Of a stretch of DNA of 64,000 bases, positions 47,398 through 57,023 are shown piece after piece. The position numbers were made by a program, and so were the translations under genes. This DNA is from Rhodanobacter sp. Root480 (GTDB lineage Bacteria > Pseudomonadota > Gammaproteobacteria > Xanthomonadales > Rhodanobacteraceae): the NCBI RefSeq assembly GCF_001426645.1, contig NZ_LMEX01000002.1, forward strand, positions 62,001-126,000. Direction: 5' to 3'. The notes beneath the pieces were generated by a model. The model was not told the origin of the DNA, made no database searches, and was given only the letters and a program-made list of their open reading frames with translations. How positions within the stretch are numbered: the stretch's first letter is position 1; each line of letters starts with the position of its first letter.

Positions 47398-47557
47398 GGC
47401 CCCGGCCGGCGGCCATACCCCTTACCTTTGACACTGTGCCCACCATGACGATTGACCTAGCTTGGCTCGTCATTGTCGCAGCCTGTGTCCGACCCACCAT
47501 CAGCCACGCTCGCCATCCAAACGCCGCGCTCGCGGACCACAATCACGAGGGAAATCC

Positions 47558-49672
47558 ATGACCAAGCCGTATTTGAAACCGCTGGCGCTGGCCGTCAGCC
47601 TGGCCTTGTCGCTGACCGCCTGCGGCAAACAGGAGCCGGCCGAATCCGCTGCGCCGGCGCCCAGCGCCAGTGCGAACGCCGCGGCAGCGCCGGCCGCGTC
47701 GGGCGGCATTTTCGATGTCAGCGAGCTCGACCCGAACATCAACGCCTGTCAGGATTTCAACGGCTTCGTCAACGACAAGTGGGTTGCCGCCAACCCGATC
47801 CCCGCCGACCACACCAGCTGGGGCGCGTTCAACAAGCTGGCCGAGGACAGCCTCAACACCCAGCATGACATCGTCGAGGCCGCGGCCAAGAATGCCGCCT
47901 CCGCCAAGGCCGGTTCGATCGATCAGAAGATCGGCTACCTGTACCAGTCCGGCATGGACGAGGCCACCATCGACAAGGCCGGCTTCGACCCGATCAAGCC
48001 CCGCCTCGACGCGATTGCCGGCCTGAAGAACACCAGCGACATCGTCGACTTCATCAACAAGAGCTACGCCGAAGGCAACGGCCAGGTATTCGGCTTTGGC
48101 GCCGGCGCCGACTTCGACAACGCCAAGCTGCAGATCGCCTACGCGATGCAGGCAGGCCTGGGCCTGCCGACCAAGGACTACTACACCGAGCCCCAATTCA
48201 AGGAGATCCGTGACGCGTACGTGGCCTACATCGCCAAGTCGCTGGAGTTGACCGGCGTGTCGGCCGCCGACGCGAAAGCGCAGGCCGACCAGGTGATGAA
48301 GCTGGAAACCTCGCTGGCCGCCGCCTCGCTGGCGCCCACCGAAATGCGCGACCTGGACAACCAGTACCACTTCGTCAGCGTGAAGGAAGCGGACAAGATC
48401 ACCCCGCACTTCAGCTGGGAAAAATTCTTTGATGCCCAGGGCGTCAAGATCGACAAGGGCTTCTCGCTGTCGCAGCCGAAGTTCTTCGCCGAGTTCGACA
48501 AGCTGCTGGCCAACGCGCCGGCCTCGCAGTGGCAGGCCTACCTGCGCTTCCACACCATCGACGACTCCGCCAACGCGCTGTCGAAGAATTTCCGCGACAA
48601 CAAGTTCGACTTCTACGGCAAGACCCTGGCCGGCCAGCCGCAGCAGCAGGAGCGCTGGAAGCAGGTGCTGGGCGCGGTCAACGGCGCCATGGGCCAGGCC
48701 CTGGGCCAGTTGTACGTGGCCAAGGAGTTCACCCCGGAAGCGAAACAGCGCGCCGAGGAGCTGGTCACCAACGTGCGCGATGCGCTGAAGACCCGCATCG
48801 AGAACCTGGACTGGATGAGCGCCGACACCAAGGCCAAGGCAGTCGAGAAGTGGGAGCAGTTCCTGCCCAAGATCGGCTACCCGGACAAGTGGCGCGACTG
48901 GTCCGGCCTGGAGCTGACCCCGGACAACTACTACGCAAACCTGCAGGCGGCGGCCAAGTTCAACTACGACTACGACATCGCCCACATCGGCAAGGCCACC
49001 GACCGTGGCGAGTGGTACATGACCCCGCAGACGGTCAACGCGTATTACGACCCCAGCACCAACACGATCAACTTCCCGGCCGCGATCCTGCAGCCGCCGT
49101 TCTTCGATGCCAAGGCGGATGACGCGATCAACTACGGCGGCATCGGCGCGGTGATCGGGCACGAAGCCAGCCACGGTTTCGACGACCAGGGCAGCCAGTT
49201 CGACGGCTTCGGCAACCGCCACAACTGGTGGACCAAGCAGGACAAGGCGCAGTTCGACGCGCGCAGCACCAAGCTGGTGGATCAGTTCAACGCCTATGCG
49301 CCGATCAAGGACAAGCCGGACCTGCACGTCAACGGCAAGCTGACCCTGGGCGAGAACATCGCCGACCTGGGCGGCCTCAACGTGGCCTACGACGCGCTGC
49401 AGACGGCGTTGAAGAACCATCCCGAGGAAGCGAACAAGAAGATCGACGGCTACACCGAGGATCAGCGTTTCTTCCTCAACTGGGCCCGCGTGTGGCGCGG
49501 CAGCATGCGCGAGAAAACCTCGATCGTGCGCCTCAACACCGATCCGCACGCACCGATGGCACTGCGCGCCACCGCCGCGCCGTCCAACATGCCGGAGTTC
49601 GCCAAGGCGTTCCAGTGCAAGCCCGGCGACACGATGGTGCGCCCGGCCGACACCCAGGTGAAGATCTGGTAA
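47558..49672 (+). CDS. Lipoprotein M13-family metallopeptidase (PepO/neprilysin-like)
   Basis: The 704-residue protein has a lipobox LTAC with Cys22, so it is lipid-anchored. The N-terminal M13 domain covers about residues 55-430; the catalytic domain holds HEASH at 535-539 and the third ligand Glu599 in LGENIADLGG, plus NAYYDPSTNTINFPAAILQPPFF in front. These are complete, so the peptidase should be active on oligopeptides. It is a member of the PepO/neprilysin group. A clear terminator follows. The start at MTKPYLKPL is fixed by GAGGGA. Confidence 0.94.
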   Translation: MTKPYLKPLALAVSLALSLTACGKQEPAESAAPAPSASANAAAAPAASGGIFDVSELDPNINACQDFNGFVNDKWVAANPIPADHTSWGAFNKLAEDSLNTQHDIVEAAAKNAASAKAGSIDQKIGYLYQSGMDEATIDKAGFDPIKPRLDAIAGLKNTSDIVDFINKSYAEGNGQVFGFGAGADFDNAKLQIAYAMQAGLGLPTKDYYTEPQFKEIRDAYVAYIAKSLELTGVSAADAKAQADQVMKLETSLAAASLAPTEMRDLDNQYHFVSVKEADKITPHFSWEKFFDAQGVKIDKGFSLSQPKFFAEFDKLLANAPASQWQAYLRFHTIDDSANALSKNFRDNKFDFYGKTLAGQPQQQERWKQVLGAVNGAMGQALGQLYVAKEFTPEAKQRAEELVTNVRDALKTRIENLDWMSADTKAKAVEKWEQFLPKIGYPDKWRDWSGLELTPDNYYANLQAAAKFNYDYDIAHIGKATDRGEWYMTPQTVNAYYDPSTNTINFPAAILQPPFFDAKADDAINYGGIGAVIGHEASHGFDDQGSQFDGFGNRHNWWTKQDKAQFDARSTKLVDQFNAYAPIKDKPDLHVNGKLTLGENIADLGGLNVAYDALQTALKNHPEEANKKIDGYTEDQRFFLNWARVWRGSMREKTSIVRLNTDPHAPMALRATAAPSNMPEFAKAFQCKPGDTMVRPADTQVKIW

Positions 49673-49704
49673 GGCGTTCGCGCCCACGCTGCAACAGGTG
49701 AAAC

Positions 49705-49739
49705 AAAGAGGCCCCGCATGCGAATGCGGGGCCTCTTTC
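49705..49739 (+). terminator. Rho-independent terminator of the M13 peptidase gene
   Basis: AAAGAGGCCCCGCAT pairs with ATGCGGGGCCTCTTT around a GCGA-type loop; a short T run is inside the descending arm. Confidence 0.9.
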
Positions 49740-49774
49740 ATTGTGGGAAAGAGGCTGCCTCGCAACAACGCTAT

Positions 49775-49789
49775 TGCAAATCATTCTCA
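49775..49789. promoter_or_regulatory. Fur-box-like site upstream of the siderophore receptor gene
   Basis: TGCAAATCATTCTCA matches the 7-1-7 Fur pattern TGATAATNATTATCA at 11 of 14 positions. It lies about 165 bp before the receptor start. The genes it would control (TonB receptor, then the PiuC-like gene) are typical iron-starvation genes. Confidence 0.7.
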
Positions 49790-49953
49790 TTCCTTTACCA
49801 TGCGTCCGGTCGCGCCCGCCCCGATCCACGGGTAGCCAGCGCTCCACCCTCCCGTAATAAGTACGCCTCGGCACGACCCGGCGGCTGCGCCGTTCCGCCG
49901 TTCGCCCGGCGTCGGCAGCGGGATACATCGCAGATGGCAAAGGAACCCCACGC

Positions 49954-52281
49954 ATGTCCTTCATCAAGAGCCGCAAGCACGCCGTTTCCACGAGCGCGCG
50001 CCGCCTGTCGCTGGCCGGCACCACCACCGCCACGTTGCTGACCAGCCTGGCGCTGGCGCAATCCGCCGTGGCCGCGGACGCGTCCCCGGTCGCGCAGCTG
50101 ACTGACGCACGCACGCTGCCGGGCATCAAGGTGCAGGCCACGCGCGGCGCCGATTACCGCGCCGACAAGGTCGAGTCGCCCAAATTCACCCAGCCGCTGC
50201 TGGATACGCCGCAGACCATCACGGTGATCTCCAAGGACCTGATCACCGACCAGGGCGCCACCACGCTGACCGAGGCACTGCGCAACAGCCCGGGCGTGGG
50301 CACCTTTTATGCCGGCGAGAACGGCGCCACCTCCACCGGCGACTCCGTCTACATGCGCGGCTTCGACGCCTCCAGCAGCATCTTCGTCGACGGCGTGCGC
50401 GACCTCGGCTCCATCTCCCGCGACGTGTTCAACATCGAACAGATCGAAGTGGAAAAAGGCCCAGCCGGCACCGACAACGGCCGCACCTCGGCCGGCGGCG
50501 CCATCAACATGGTGAGCAAGCAGCCGTTCCTGATGAATGCCGTCTCCGGCTCGGTGTCCTACGGCGACGCCAACCGCAAGCGCGTCACCGCCGACTGGAA
50601 CCAGGCGATCGGCGAACACGCCGGTTTTCGCCTCAACGTGCTGGGCCAGGATGGCGGCGTCAGCGGCCGTGACGGCGTCCAGGACAACCGCTGGGGCATC
50701 GCGCCGTCGCTGGCCTTCGGCCTGGGCACGCCCACCCGCGTCTACCTGAACCTGCTGCACGTGAAGCAGAACAACGTGCCCGACGGCGGCGTGGCGACCA
50801 TCGGCCTGCCCGGTTACCGCAGCCCCGATCCGGACGCCCGGCCGTGGCTGGACAACGCGCCACGCGTCGACCCGGAAAACTTCTACGGCACCGACGCCGA
50901 CCACGACCACGTCAAGGCCGACATGGCGACGGTGCGCGTCGAACACGATTTCGCAAACGGCGCCACGCTGCACAACACCACCCGCTGGGGAAGGACGCAT
51001 CAGGACTACCTGCTGACCTCCTTCATGTACAGCGCCGCCAACCTGGTCACCCCCGACCCGGCCGACCCTTCCAGTTGGACCGTGGCGCGCAGCAACCCCA
51101 CGTTCAAGGACAACACCAACACCATCCTCACCAACCAGACCAATGTCACGGCGACGTTCCACACCGGCGCGGTGGAGCACGCGCTCAGCACCGGCATCGA
51201 GCTGACCCGCGAAAAACTGTCGACCACCGGCATCGCCGTGCTCAACGGCAGCGCCTGGACGCCGGCGAACATCTATCACCCCACGCCGCATGCCACCGGC
51301 CTGGCCTGGGGCCGCAACAACGCCGACAGCAACGGCAAGACCACCACCGAAGCGGCGTATGCGTTCGATACCTTGAAGTTCGGCGAACAGTGGCTGCTCA
51401 CCGGCGGCCTGCGCCTGGACCATTACAAGACCGAATTCACCAGTCGCGTGCCTTGCGGTGGCCGCCGCGGACCGGACTGCGGGGCGCTTGCCACAGGCAC
51501 CGCGGTGCCTGGCGTCAACGCCACCGTTTCGGACAACCTGCTCAACTGGAAGCTGGGCGTGGTGTACAAGCCCGCCGCCAACGGCAGCATCTACGCCGAT
51601 TACGCGGTGTCCGCCCAGCCGCCCGGCGGCGCGCAGCTGCAGCTGAGCTCATCGGCCAACAGCGCCGACAACCCCGCGTTCGATCCGCAGAAGGCGCGCA
51701 CCGCCGAACTCGGCACCAAGTGGGATCTGCTGGGCGAAAACCTGCTGGTCAGCGCGGCCGTCTATCGCACGGAAGTCAGCAACGATATCGCCCAGGGCGA
51801 TGACGGGCTGTACTACCAGACCGCCAAGAAGCGCGTCAGCGGCGTGGAGCTCACCGCGGTGGGCAAGCTGACCGAGCGCTGGTCGGTCAGCGCCGGCTTC
51901 ACCACCATGGACACCAAGGTACTCAAGGGCACGGTGGTTTCGCAGGACGGCTCCGACGATCTGGCGTACACCCCGAAGTACGCGTTCACCGCCTGGACCA
52001 CCTACCAGCTGCCGTTCGGTCTCTCCATTGCCGGTGGCGCGCGTTACGCGGGCCAGTTGAAGCGTGGCACCGACGGCGCCGTGGGCACGCCCAACTACAC
52101 CAAGTCGTATACCGTCTTCGATGCGATGGCCGGCTATGCGATCAACAAGCATTTCGACCTGCAGTTGAACGTCTACAATCTGTTCGACAAGACCTATGTG
52201 TCGGCCATCAACAAGAGCGGTTACCGCTATACGCCCGGCACGCCGCGCTCGGCGATGCTGACGGCCAATTTCCGGTTTTGA
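49954..52281 (+). CDS. TonB-dependent siderophore receptor (Fiu-like)
   Basis: The 775-residue outer-membrane receptor has an N-terminal signal (hydrophobic residues about 20-40, ending AVA). The plug spans about 55-210, with LLDTPQTITVISKDLITDQGATTLTEALRNSPGV..GDSVYMRGFDASSSIFVDGVRDLGSISRDVFNIEQIEVEKGPAGTDNGRTSAGGAINMVSKQP. The barrel ends in AMLTANFRF. The arrangement is that of the catecholate siderophore receptors of the Fiu/CirA group. The next gene is the PiuC-like hydroxylase. A Fur-box-like site lies upstream. The siderophore is not known. Confidence 0.92.
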   Translation: MSFIKSRKHAVSTSARRLSLAGTTTATLLTSLALAQSAVAADASPVAQLTDARTLPGIKVQATRGADYRADKVESPKFTQPLLDTPQTITVISKDLITDQGATTLTEALRNSPGVGTFYAGENGATSTGDSVYMRGFDASSSIFVDGVRDLGSISRDVFNIEQIEVEKGPAGTDNGRTSAGGAINMVSKQPFLMNAVSGSVSYGDANRKRVTADWNQAIGEHAGFRLNVLGQDGGVSGRDGVQDNRWGIAPSLAFGLGTPTRVYLNLLHVKQNNVPDGGVATIGLPGYRSPDPDARPWLDNAPRVDPENFYGTDADHDHVKADMATVRVEHDFANGATLHNTTRWGRTHQDYLLTSFMYSAANLVTPDPADPSSWTVARSNPTFKDNTNTILTNQTNVTATFHTGAVEHALSTGIELTREKLSTTGIAVLNGSAWTPANIYHPTPHATGLAWGRNNADSNGKTTTEAAYAFDTLKFGEQWLLTGGLRLDHYKTEFTSRVPCGGRRGPDCGALATGTAVPGVNATVSDNLLNWKLGVVYKPAANGSIYADYAVSAQPPGGAQLQLSSSANSADNPAFDPQKARTAELGTKWDLLGENLLVSAAVYRTEVSNDIAQGDDGLYYQTAKKRVSGVELTAVGKLTERWSVSAGFTTMDTKVLKGTVVSQDGSDDLAYTPKYAFTAWTTYQLPFGLSIAGGARYAGQLKRGTDGAVGTPNYTKSYTVFDAMAGYAINKHFDLQLNVYNLFDKTYVSAINKSGYRYTPGTPRSAMLTANFRF

Positions 52282-52325
52282 TGAAGGCCGGGCGTTGAAC
52301 GGGGAGAATCCTTTCAAGCCGTTCA

Positions 52326-52419
52326 CCCTGAGCGTAGCCGCGCAGCGGCGAAGTCGAAGGGGCTCCAGCACCAGGCTTCGACTCCGCCGCTACGCGGCTA
52401 CGCCCAGCCCGACCGGTTG
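52326..52419. repeat. Inverted repeat of the CCCTGAGCGTAGCCGC family, copy 2
   Basis: Arms CCCTGAGCGTAGCCGCGCAG and the matching CTTCGACTCCGCCGC..GCTACGCCCAG repeat the layout of the copy at 16006-16101, ending in CCGGTTGAG. It lies between the siderophore receptor and the hydroxylase. Confidence 0.88.
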
Positions 52420-52470
52420 AGCGATACGCTTCTTCCCGATTCCCGTTCCTGCTCACCGACGGAACCGCCC

Positions 52471-53151
52471 ATGCTCCTGCACATCCCCGCCGTTCTCGCA
52501 CCCGATCAGATCACCCGACTGCGGGCCGCGCTGAGTACCGCCGAATGGGTCGACGGCCGCGAGACGGTGGGCGCACAGGGCGCGAAGGTGAAGCGCAACC
52601 GGCAATTGCCCGATGGCTCGCCGCTGCGGCGGCAACTGGGCCGCGTCGTGCTCGATGCGCTGGCGAAGCACTCGCTCTATCACGCCGCCGCGCTGCCGTT
52701 GCGCACGCTGGCGCCGCGCTTCAACCGCTACGAAGGCGGCGGCGAATACGGTTTCCATGTGGACGGCGCGGTGATGGCGCTGGATGGTGAGGGCGCGCAG
52801 ATTCGCAGCGATGTTTCCTGCACGCTGTTTCTCAACGAACCGCAGGAGTACGACGGCGGCGAGCTGATCGTCAGCGACACCTACGGCGAGCACGAGGTGA
52901 AGCTGCCGGCCGGCGACCTCATCGTCTATCCATCCAGCAGCCTGCATCGCGTGGCGCCCGTCACACGTGGCGCGCGTATCGCCTCGTTTTTCTGGGTGCA
53001 AAGCCTGATCCGCGACGACAGCCGCCGTCGCCTGCTGTTCGAACTGGACGGCTCGATCCAGGCACTGACCGCCAGCGGCGCCGACGCCACCGCCGTGCTG
53101 CAACTGACCGGCATCTACCACAACCTGCTCCGCCAATGGGCCGAAACCTGA
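52471..53151 (+). CDS. piuC: PKHD-type Fe(II)/2-oxoglutarate dioxygenase (PiuC-like)
   Basis: The 226-residue enzyme has the iron facial triad His96-x-Asp98 (GFHVDGAV) and His159 (SSLHRV), with Arg169 as the 2-oxoglutarate contact. Length and motifs match the YbiX/PiuC family. In many bacteria this gene lies with a TonB receptor of the Fiu/PiuA type and is iron-regulated; its reaction is not known. The start at [11 protein letters not shown] matches the family; the longer frame starts with a TTG without a site. Confidence 0.92.
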   Translation: MLLHIPAVLAPDQITRLRAALSTAEWVDGRETVGAQGAKVKRNRQLPDGSPLRRQLGRVVLDALAKHSLYHAAALPLRTLAPRFNRYEGGGEYGFHVDGAVMALDGEGAQIRSDVSCTLFLNEPQEYDGGELIVSDTYGEHEVKLPAGDLIVYPSSSLHRVAPVTRGARIASFFWVQSLIRDDSRRRLLFELDGSIQALTASGADATAVLQLTGIYHNLLRQWAET

Positions 53152-53254
53152 GCAACCAGGACGTGCGACATCGCACCGATCCGCATCACAACGGTTCCCA
53201 GCAGGGACCGCGCGGCGGATAATCGTCGGCCCTCGAATGCAACACGGCGGCGCA

Positions 53255-56095
53255 ATGTTCGTACCTGGTCAACGCTGGATCTCCTCTGCCGAACCCGAAC
53301 TGGGCCTGGGCACCGTCTTGCGCGTCGAAGGACGCGGCGTACAGGTGCTGTTTGCCAAGGCCGGGGTGCTGCGTCCGTACGCGATCGACTCGGCGCCGCT
53401 GTTGCGAGCGGAGTTTCGCGCCGGGCAGCGGGTGGCCGGCAAGGGCATCGCGTTTCTGGTCGAGCGGGTGGAAATCCGCGACGAGTTGCTGATCTACCGC
53501 GGCGAAGGCCGCGAACTGGAAGAAGGCCAGCTCGACGACGAGCAGAGCGTGAGCCAGGCCGATGACCGCCTGATCGGCGGGCGCACCGACCCGGTGGCGC
53601 AGTTCGAACTGCGGCTCGATGGCATGCAGCGCCGCGCGCTGGCGCGCCGTTCGCCCAGCTGGGGCCTGGCCGCCGCCCGCATTGGGCTGGTGCCGCACCA
53701 GTTGCGCGTGGCCGGCATCGCTTCGGCACGACGTCCGCCACGTGTATTGCTGGCCGACGAAGTGGGACTGGGTAAAACTATCGAAGCAGGCATGATCATC
53801 GCCCGCCAGCTCGCCACCGGCCGCGCCTCGCGCGTGCTGTTGCTGCTGCCCGACACGCTGGTCTACCAGTGGTTCGTGGAACTGCTGCGCCGCTTCAACC
53901 TCAGCTTTGCGATCTACGACGAGGAACGCTGCGAGGCGCTGGAGCAGGCCGGCGAACACGGCAATCCGTTCGAGGACGAGCAACTGGTGATCGCCGATTT
54001 CGGCTTCCTGGAAAACTCGCCCAAGTACGCCCAGCAATTGCTGGAGGCGCCGTGGGATCTGCTGGTGGTGGACGAAGCGCACCATCTGGCGTGGTCGCCC
54101 ACGGAGGCCAGCCCGCGCTACACCATGGTGGAAAAACTTGCCGCGGTGATCCCCGGCGTGATCCTACTCACCGCCACCCCGGAGCAGCTCGGCCGCAGCG
54201 GCCACTTCGCCCGGCTGCGTCTGCTCGACCCGCAGCGCTACCACGATCTGGACGGCTATCTGGCCGAATCGGACAGCTACCAGGCACTGTCGAAAGTGGC
54301 CGACCGCCTGCTCGACGGCGAGCCGCTGGACGACAACCAGCGCGCCGCCCTGGCCGATGCCTTCCGCGGCGACGGCGCACTCACCGCGCTGCTGGCCGAC
54401 TCGACCAAGCCGGCCAACGCGCGTGAGCTGCTGGCCGCGTTGATCGACCGCCACGGCACCGGCCGCGCGATGTTCCGCAACAACCGCGCCGGCGTGGGCG
54501 GCTTTCCCCAGCGCGCACCGGTATGGCACCTGCTGGATGCGGATGATATCGACGAGGCCACCCGGCAATCGCTGCTGGCCGAATTCCACGCCGACATCCA
54601 GCAACCGGCCGGGTTGATCGAGGTGGATTACAGCGCCGACCCGCGCGTGGATGCGCTGATCGCCCTGCTCGACGCGCACCCGCAGGACAAGTTCCTGCTG
54701 ATCTGCCGCAGCCAGGCCAAGGTGCTGGCGCTGGAGGAAGTGCTGCGTACGCGCAGCGGCGTGGGCCTGGCGCGTTTCCACGAGGGCCTGGGCATCGTGC
54801 AGCGCGACCGCAATGCGGCGTTCTTTGCGCAGCCCGACGGCGCGAGACTGCTGCTGTGTTCGGAGATCGGTTCGGAAGGACGCAACTTCCAGTTCGCCCA
54901 TCGGCTGGTGCTGTGGGATCTGCCGCTGGACCCGGACCTGCTGGAACAGCGCATCGGCCGGCTCGACCGCATCGGCCAGCAGCACGACATCGCCATCCAT
55001 GTCATCGCCGTGGCCGACAGCGCCCAGCACATGCTGGCGCGCTGGTATGACGAGGGCGTGGACGCGTTCCGCCACAGCCCCGCCGACGGCCGTGAACTGC
55101 TGCGCCGCTACGGTGCGACGCTGACCGAACTGGCCGAGGAACATGCCCGCGGCGACGACAACCGCGACCAGGAATTCGAGGCGCTGCTGGCCGAAACCCG
55201 CGCCAGCCACGAGGAGTTGGCCGAGCTGATCCGCGGCGGCCGCGACCACCTGCTGGAACTGGCCGCCAGCCGCGACCTGCACGCCGACGAATTGCAGCAG
55301 GCATTCGCGCGCGAGGACAACGACCCCAGCCGCGACGCCTTCATCCAGCGCCTGCTGGAAGCGTTCGGCATCCACCCCGAGGAGCTGGGTGGCCAGGTGC
55401 TGCTGCTCGATCCGCAATACCTGTCCACCGACGCCCTGCCCGGTTTTGCCGATGGCCCGCAATCCGTCACCTTCAGCCGCGACGTGGCGCTGGCGCGCGA
55501 GGAGCTGCCGCTGCTGCGGCTCGACCACCCGCTGGTGGCCGGCGCGCTGGACCTGGCGCTGTCCGGCGAACAGGGCAACGCCGCCTTCATGGTGGACGAC
55601 GTGCTGCCGCCGCGCACCGCGTTGCTGCAGGCGGTGTTCGTGCTGGAGTGCGTGGCCGACCGCAGGCTGGACGCGGAGCGTTTCCTGCCCAGCCTGCCGA
55701 TCATCGTCACGGTTGACACCAAGCTGGCCGAGCGCGCCGATTTCACCCCCAGCGAAGTGGCCTTGCGCAAGGCCGCCGATCGCAATATCGAGGTGGCGCG
55801 CTACCGCAAATTCCTGGGCAAGCTGGTGCCGCCGATGCTGGAGCGCGCCGAAACACTGGCCGCCAACCGCGGCCAGGCGCGCATTGACGAAGCGCTGGCG
55901 CTGGCCAGCGAAACGCTGGACGCCGAGTTGTCGCGGCTGCTGGCGCTGCGCGCGGTAAACCCGTCAGTCAGCGATACGGAGATCGGTGCAGTCACCGACG
56001 AGCGCACCCAGTTGCTGGCCGCACTGCCGCTGTCGCGGCTGCGCCTGGACGCGGTGCGCTTCGTGGTCAGCGCGGATTTCCTGGCGCTGCGTTGA
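53255..56095 (+). CDS. rapA: RNA polymerase-associated SWI2/SNF2 ATPase RapA
   Basis: The 946-residue protein starts at MFVPGQRWISSAEPELGLGTV, as in E. coli RapA (968). It has two Tudor-like domains, then the SNF2 ATPase core with Walker A DEVGLGKT (168-175), DEAH at 273-276 and the helicase C-terminal LCSEIGSEGRNFQFAHRLVLWDLP with QRIGRLDRIGQ. RapA recycles RNA polymerase during transcription. The C-terminal RapA-specific domain is present. The gene stands alone and is followed by a REP-like element. Confidence 0.95.
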   Translation: MFVPGQRWISSAEPELGLGTVLRVEGRGVQVLFAKAGVLRPYAIDSAPLLRAEFRAGQRVAGKGIAFLVERVEIRDELLIYRGEGRELEEGQLDDEQSVSQADDRLIGGRTDPVAQFELRLDGMQRRALARRSPSWGLAAARIGLVPHQLRVAGIASARRPPRVLLADEVGLGKTIEAGMIIARQLATGRASRVLLLLPDTLVYQWFVELLRRFNLSFAIYDEERCEALEQAGEHGNPFEDEQLVIADFGFLENSPKYAQQLLEAPWDLLVVDEAHHLAWSPTEASPRYTMVEKLAAVIPGVILLTATPEQLGRSGHFARLRLLDPQRYHDLDGYLAESDSYQALSKVADRLLDGEPLDDNQRAALADAFRGDGALTALLADSTKPANARELLAALIDRHGTGRAMFRNNRAGVGGFPQRAPVWHLLDADDIDEATRQSLLAEFHADIQQPAGLIEVDYSADPRVDALIALLDAHPQDKFLLICRSQAKVLALEEVLRTRSGVGLARFHEGLGIVQRDRNAAFFAQPDGARLLLCSEIGSEGRNFQFAHRLVLWDLPLDPDLLEQRIGRLDRIGQQHDIAIHVIAVADSAQHMLARWYDEGVDAFRHSPADGRELLRRYGATLTELAEEHARGDDNRDQEFEALLAETRASHEELAELIRGGRDHLLELAASRDLHADELQQAFAREDNDPSRDAFIQRLLEAFGIHPEELGGQVLLLDPQYLSTDALPGFADGPQSVTFSRDVALAREELPLLRLDHPLVAGALDLALSGEQGNAAFMVDDVLPPRTALLQAVFVLECVADRRLDAERFLPSLPIIVTVDTKLAERADFTPSEVALRKAADRNIEVARYRKFLGKLVPPMLERAETLAANRGQARIDEALALASETLDAELSRLLALRAVNPSVSDTEIGAVTDERTQLLAALPLSRLRLDAVRFVVSADFLALR

Positions 56096-56097
56096 CC

Positions 56098-56178
56098 TGT
56101 GGGAGCGGCTTCAGCCGCGATGCTCTTTCTCAGTGCCTGGAGAAGAGCGAGAGCATCGCGGCTGAAGCCGCTCCCACA
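56098..56178. repeat. Paired REP-like element, copy 6
   Basis: TGTGGGAGCGGCTTCAGCCG and CGGCTGAAGCCGCTCCCACA flank a 40-base spacer with pairing GCGATGCTCT/AGAGCATCGC ends. It begins three bases after the rapA stop and lies between converging genes, where it can serve both ends. Confidence 0.92.
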
Positions 56179-56197
56179 AAAAACCGGCCCGGCAACG

Positions 56198-56851
56198 TCA
56201 ACGCAGCAGCCTGCCCTTGGGCTTGATCGGCAGCCGCCCGCGCCAGTACTGGATCAACACATAGCCGCCCACCATGCCGCCCAGGTGCGCGAAATGCGCC
56301 ACGCCGGCCTGGGTACCGGTGACGCCCATCACCAGTTCCACCAGCGCGTAGCCGATCACGAACAGCCACGCGGGCATGGGTACCGGCAGGAACATCAGCA
56401 TCACTTTCTCGTGCGGGTACAGCATGCCGAAGGCCAGCAGCAGCCCGAACACCGCGCCTGACGCGCCCAGCGTGGGATAGAAGCCGTGGGTGAACCACTG
56501 CACCACGATCAGTTGCGCCACCGCCGCCACGATGGCGCAGACGAAGTAATAGATGACGAAGTTGCGCGCGCCGAAGGTGCGCTCGATGACGCCGCCAAAC
56601 ATGTACAGCGCGATCATGTTGAACAGGATGTGGGTTACGCCGCCATGCATGAACGCGTAGCTCACCACCTGCCACGGCCGGAAACCCACCGACGCCAGCG
56701 CGCCGCTGGACAGCTGCATCACGTGGTCCGGCCCCCACGGCCACAACGCGAAATACTGCAACAGCATTTCGCCGAATACCTGCTGCAGCAGGAACACCAC
56801 GACATTGGCGATCAGCAGGTTGCGGGTGACGGGCGGCAGGTTCAAAGGCAT
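56198..56851 (-). CDS. Rhomboid-family intramembrane serine protease
   Basis: The 217-residue membrane protein has six or so helices. The catalytic dyad is Ser131 (GASGAVFG) and His189 (FAHLGGMVGG). The conserved loop HGGVTHILFNMIALYMFGGVIERTFG (residues 69-94) matches the rhomboid core. The amphipathic N-terminus has no signal peptide. Substrates are unknown. Confidence 0.93.
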   Translation of the reverse strand: MPLNLPPVTRNLLIANVVVFLLQQVFGEMLLQYFALWPWGPDHVMQLSSGALASVGFRPWQVVSYAFMHGGVTHILFNMIALYMFGGVIERTFGARNFVIYYFVCAIVAAVAQLIVVQWFTHGFYPTLGASGAVFGLLLAFGMLYPHEKVMLMFLPVPMPAWLFVIGYALVELVMGVTGTQAGVAHFAHLGGMVGGYVLIQYWRGRLPIKPKGRLLR

Positions 56852-56970
56852 GCGGCGGATTCCAGGAAGCAGGTGGCAAGCATGACAGCAGACGCGCCGT
56901 GGCCGGCGCGCGCATCAACCCAGTGAGATGGGGCGGCCACGACGATGGCACAAGCAGCGGGCGGGGCGTG

Positions 56971-56999
56971 AAAACCAAAAGCCGCCTTGCGGCGGCTTC
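56971..56999 (-). terminator. Terminator of the NlpC/P60 peptidase gene
   Basis: On the minus strand AAGCCGCC-GCAA-GGCGGCTT is followed by TTGGTTTT, a standard rho-independent structure just after the peptidase stop. Confidence 0.85.
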
Positions 57000-57023
57000 A
57001 TGCGGTGCGACGGCGGTGGTGGA

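Noticed and set aside
47543..49768. 741-codon open frame antisense to the M13 peptidase
   Set aside because: Mirror of a gene with an intact HEASH motif. The protein is low-complexity Val/Gly/Leu/Arg-rich with no domain.
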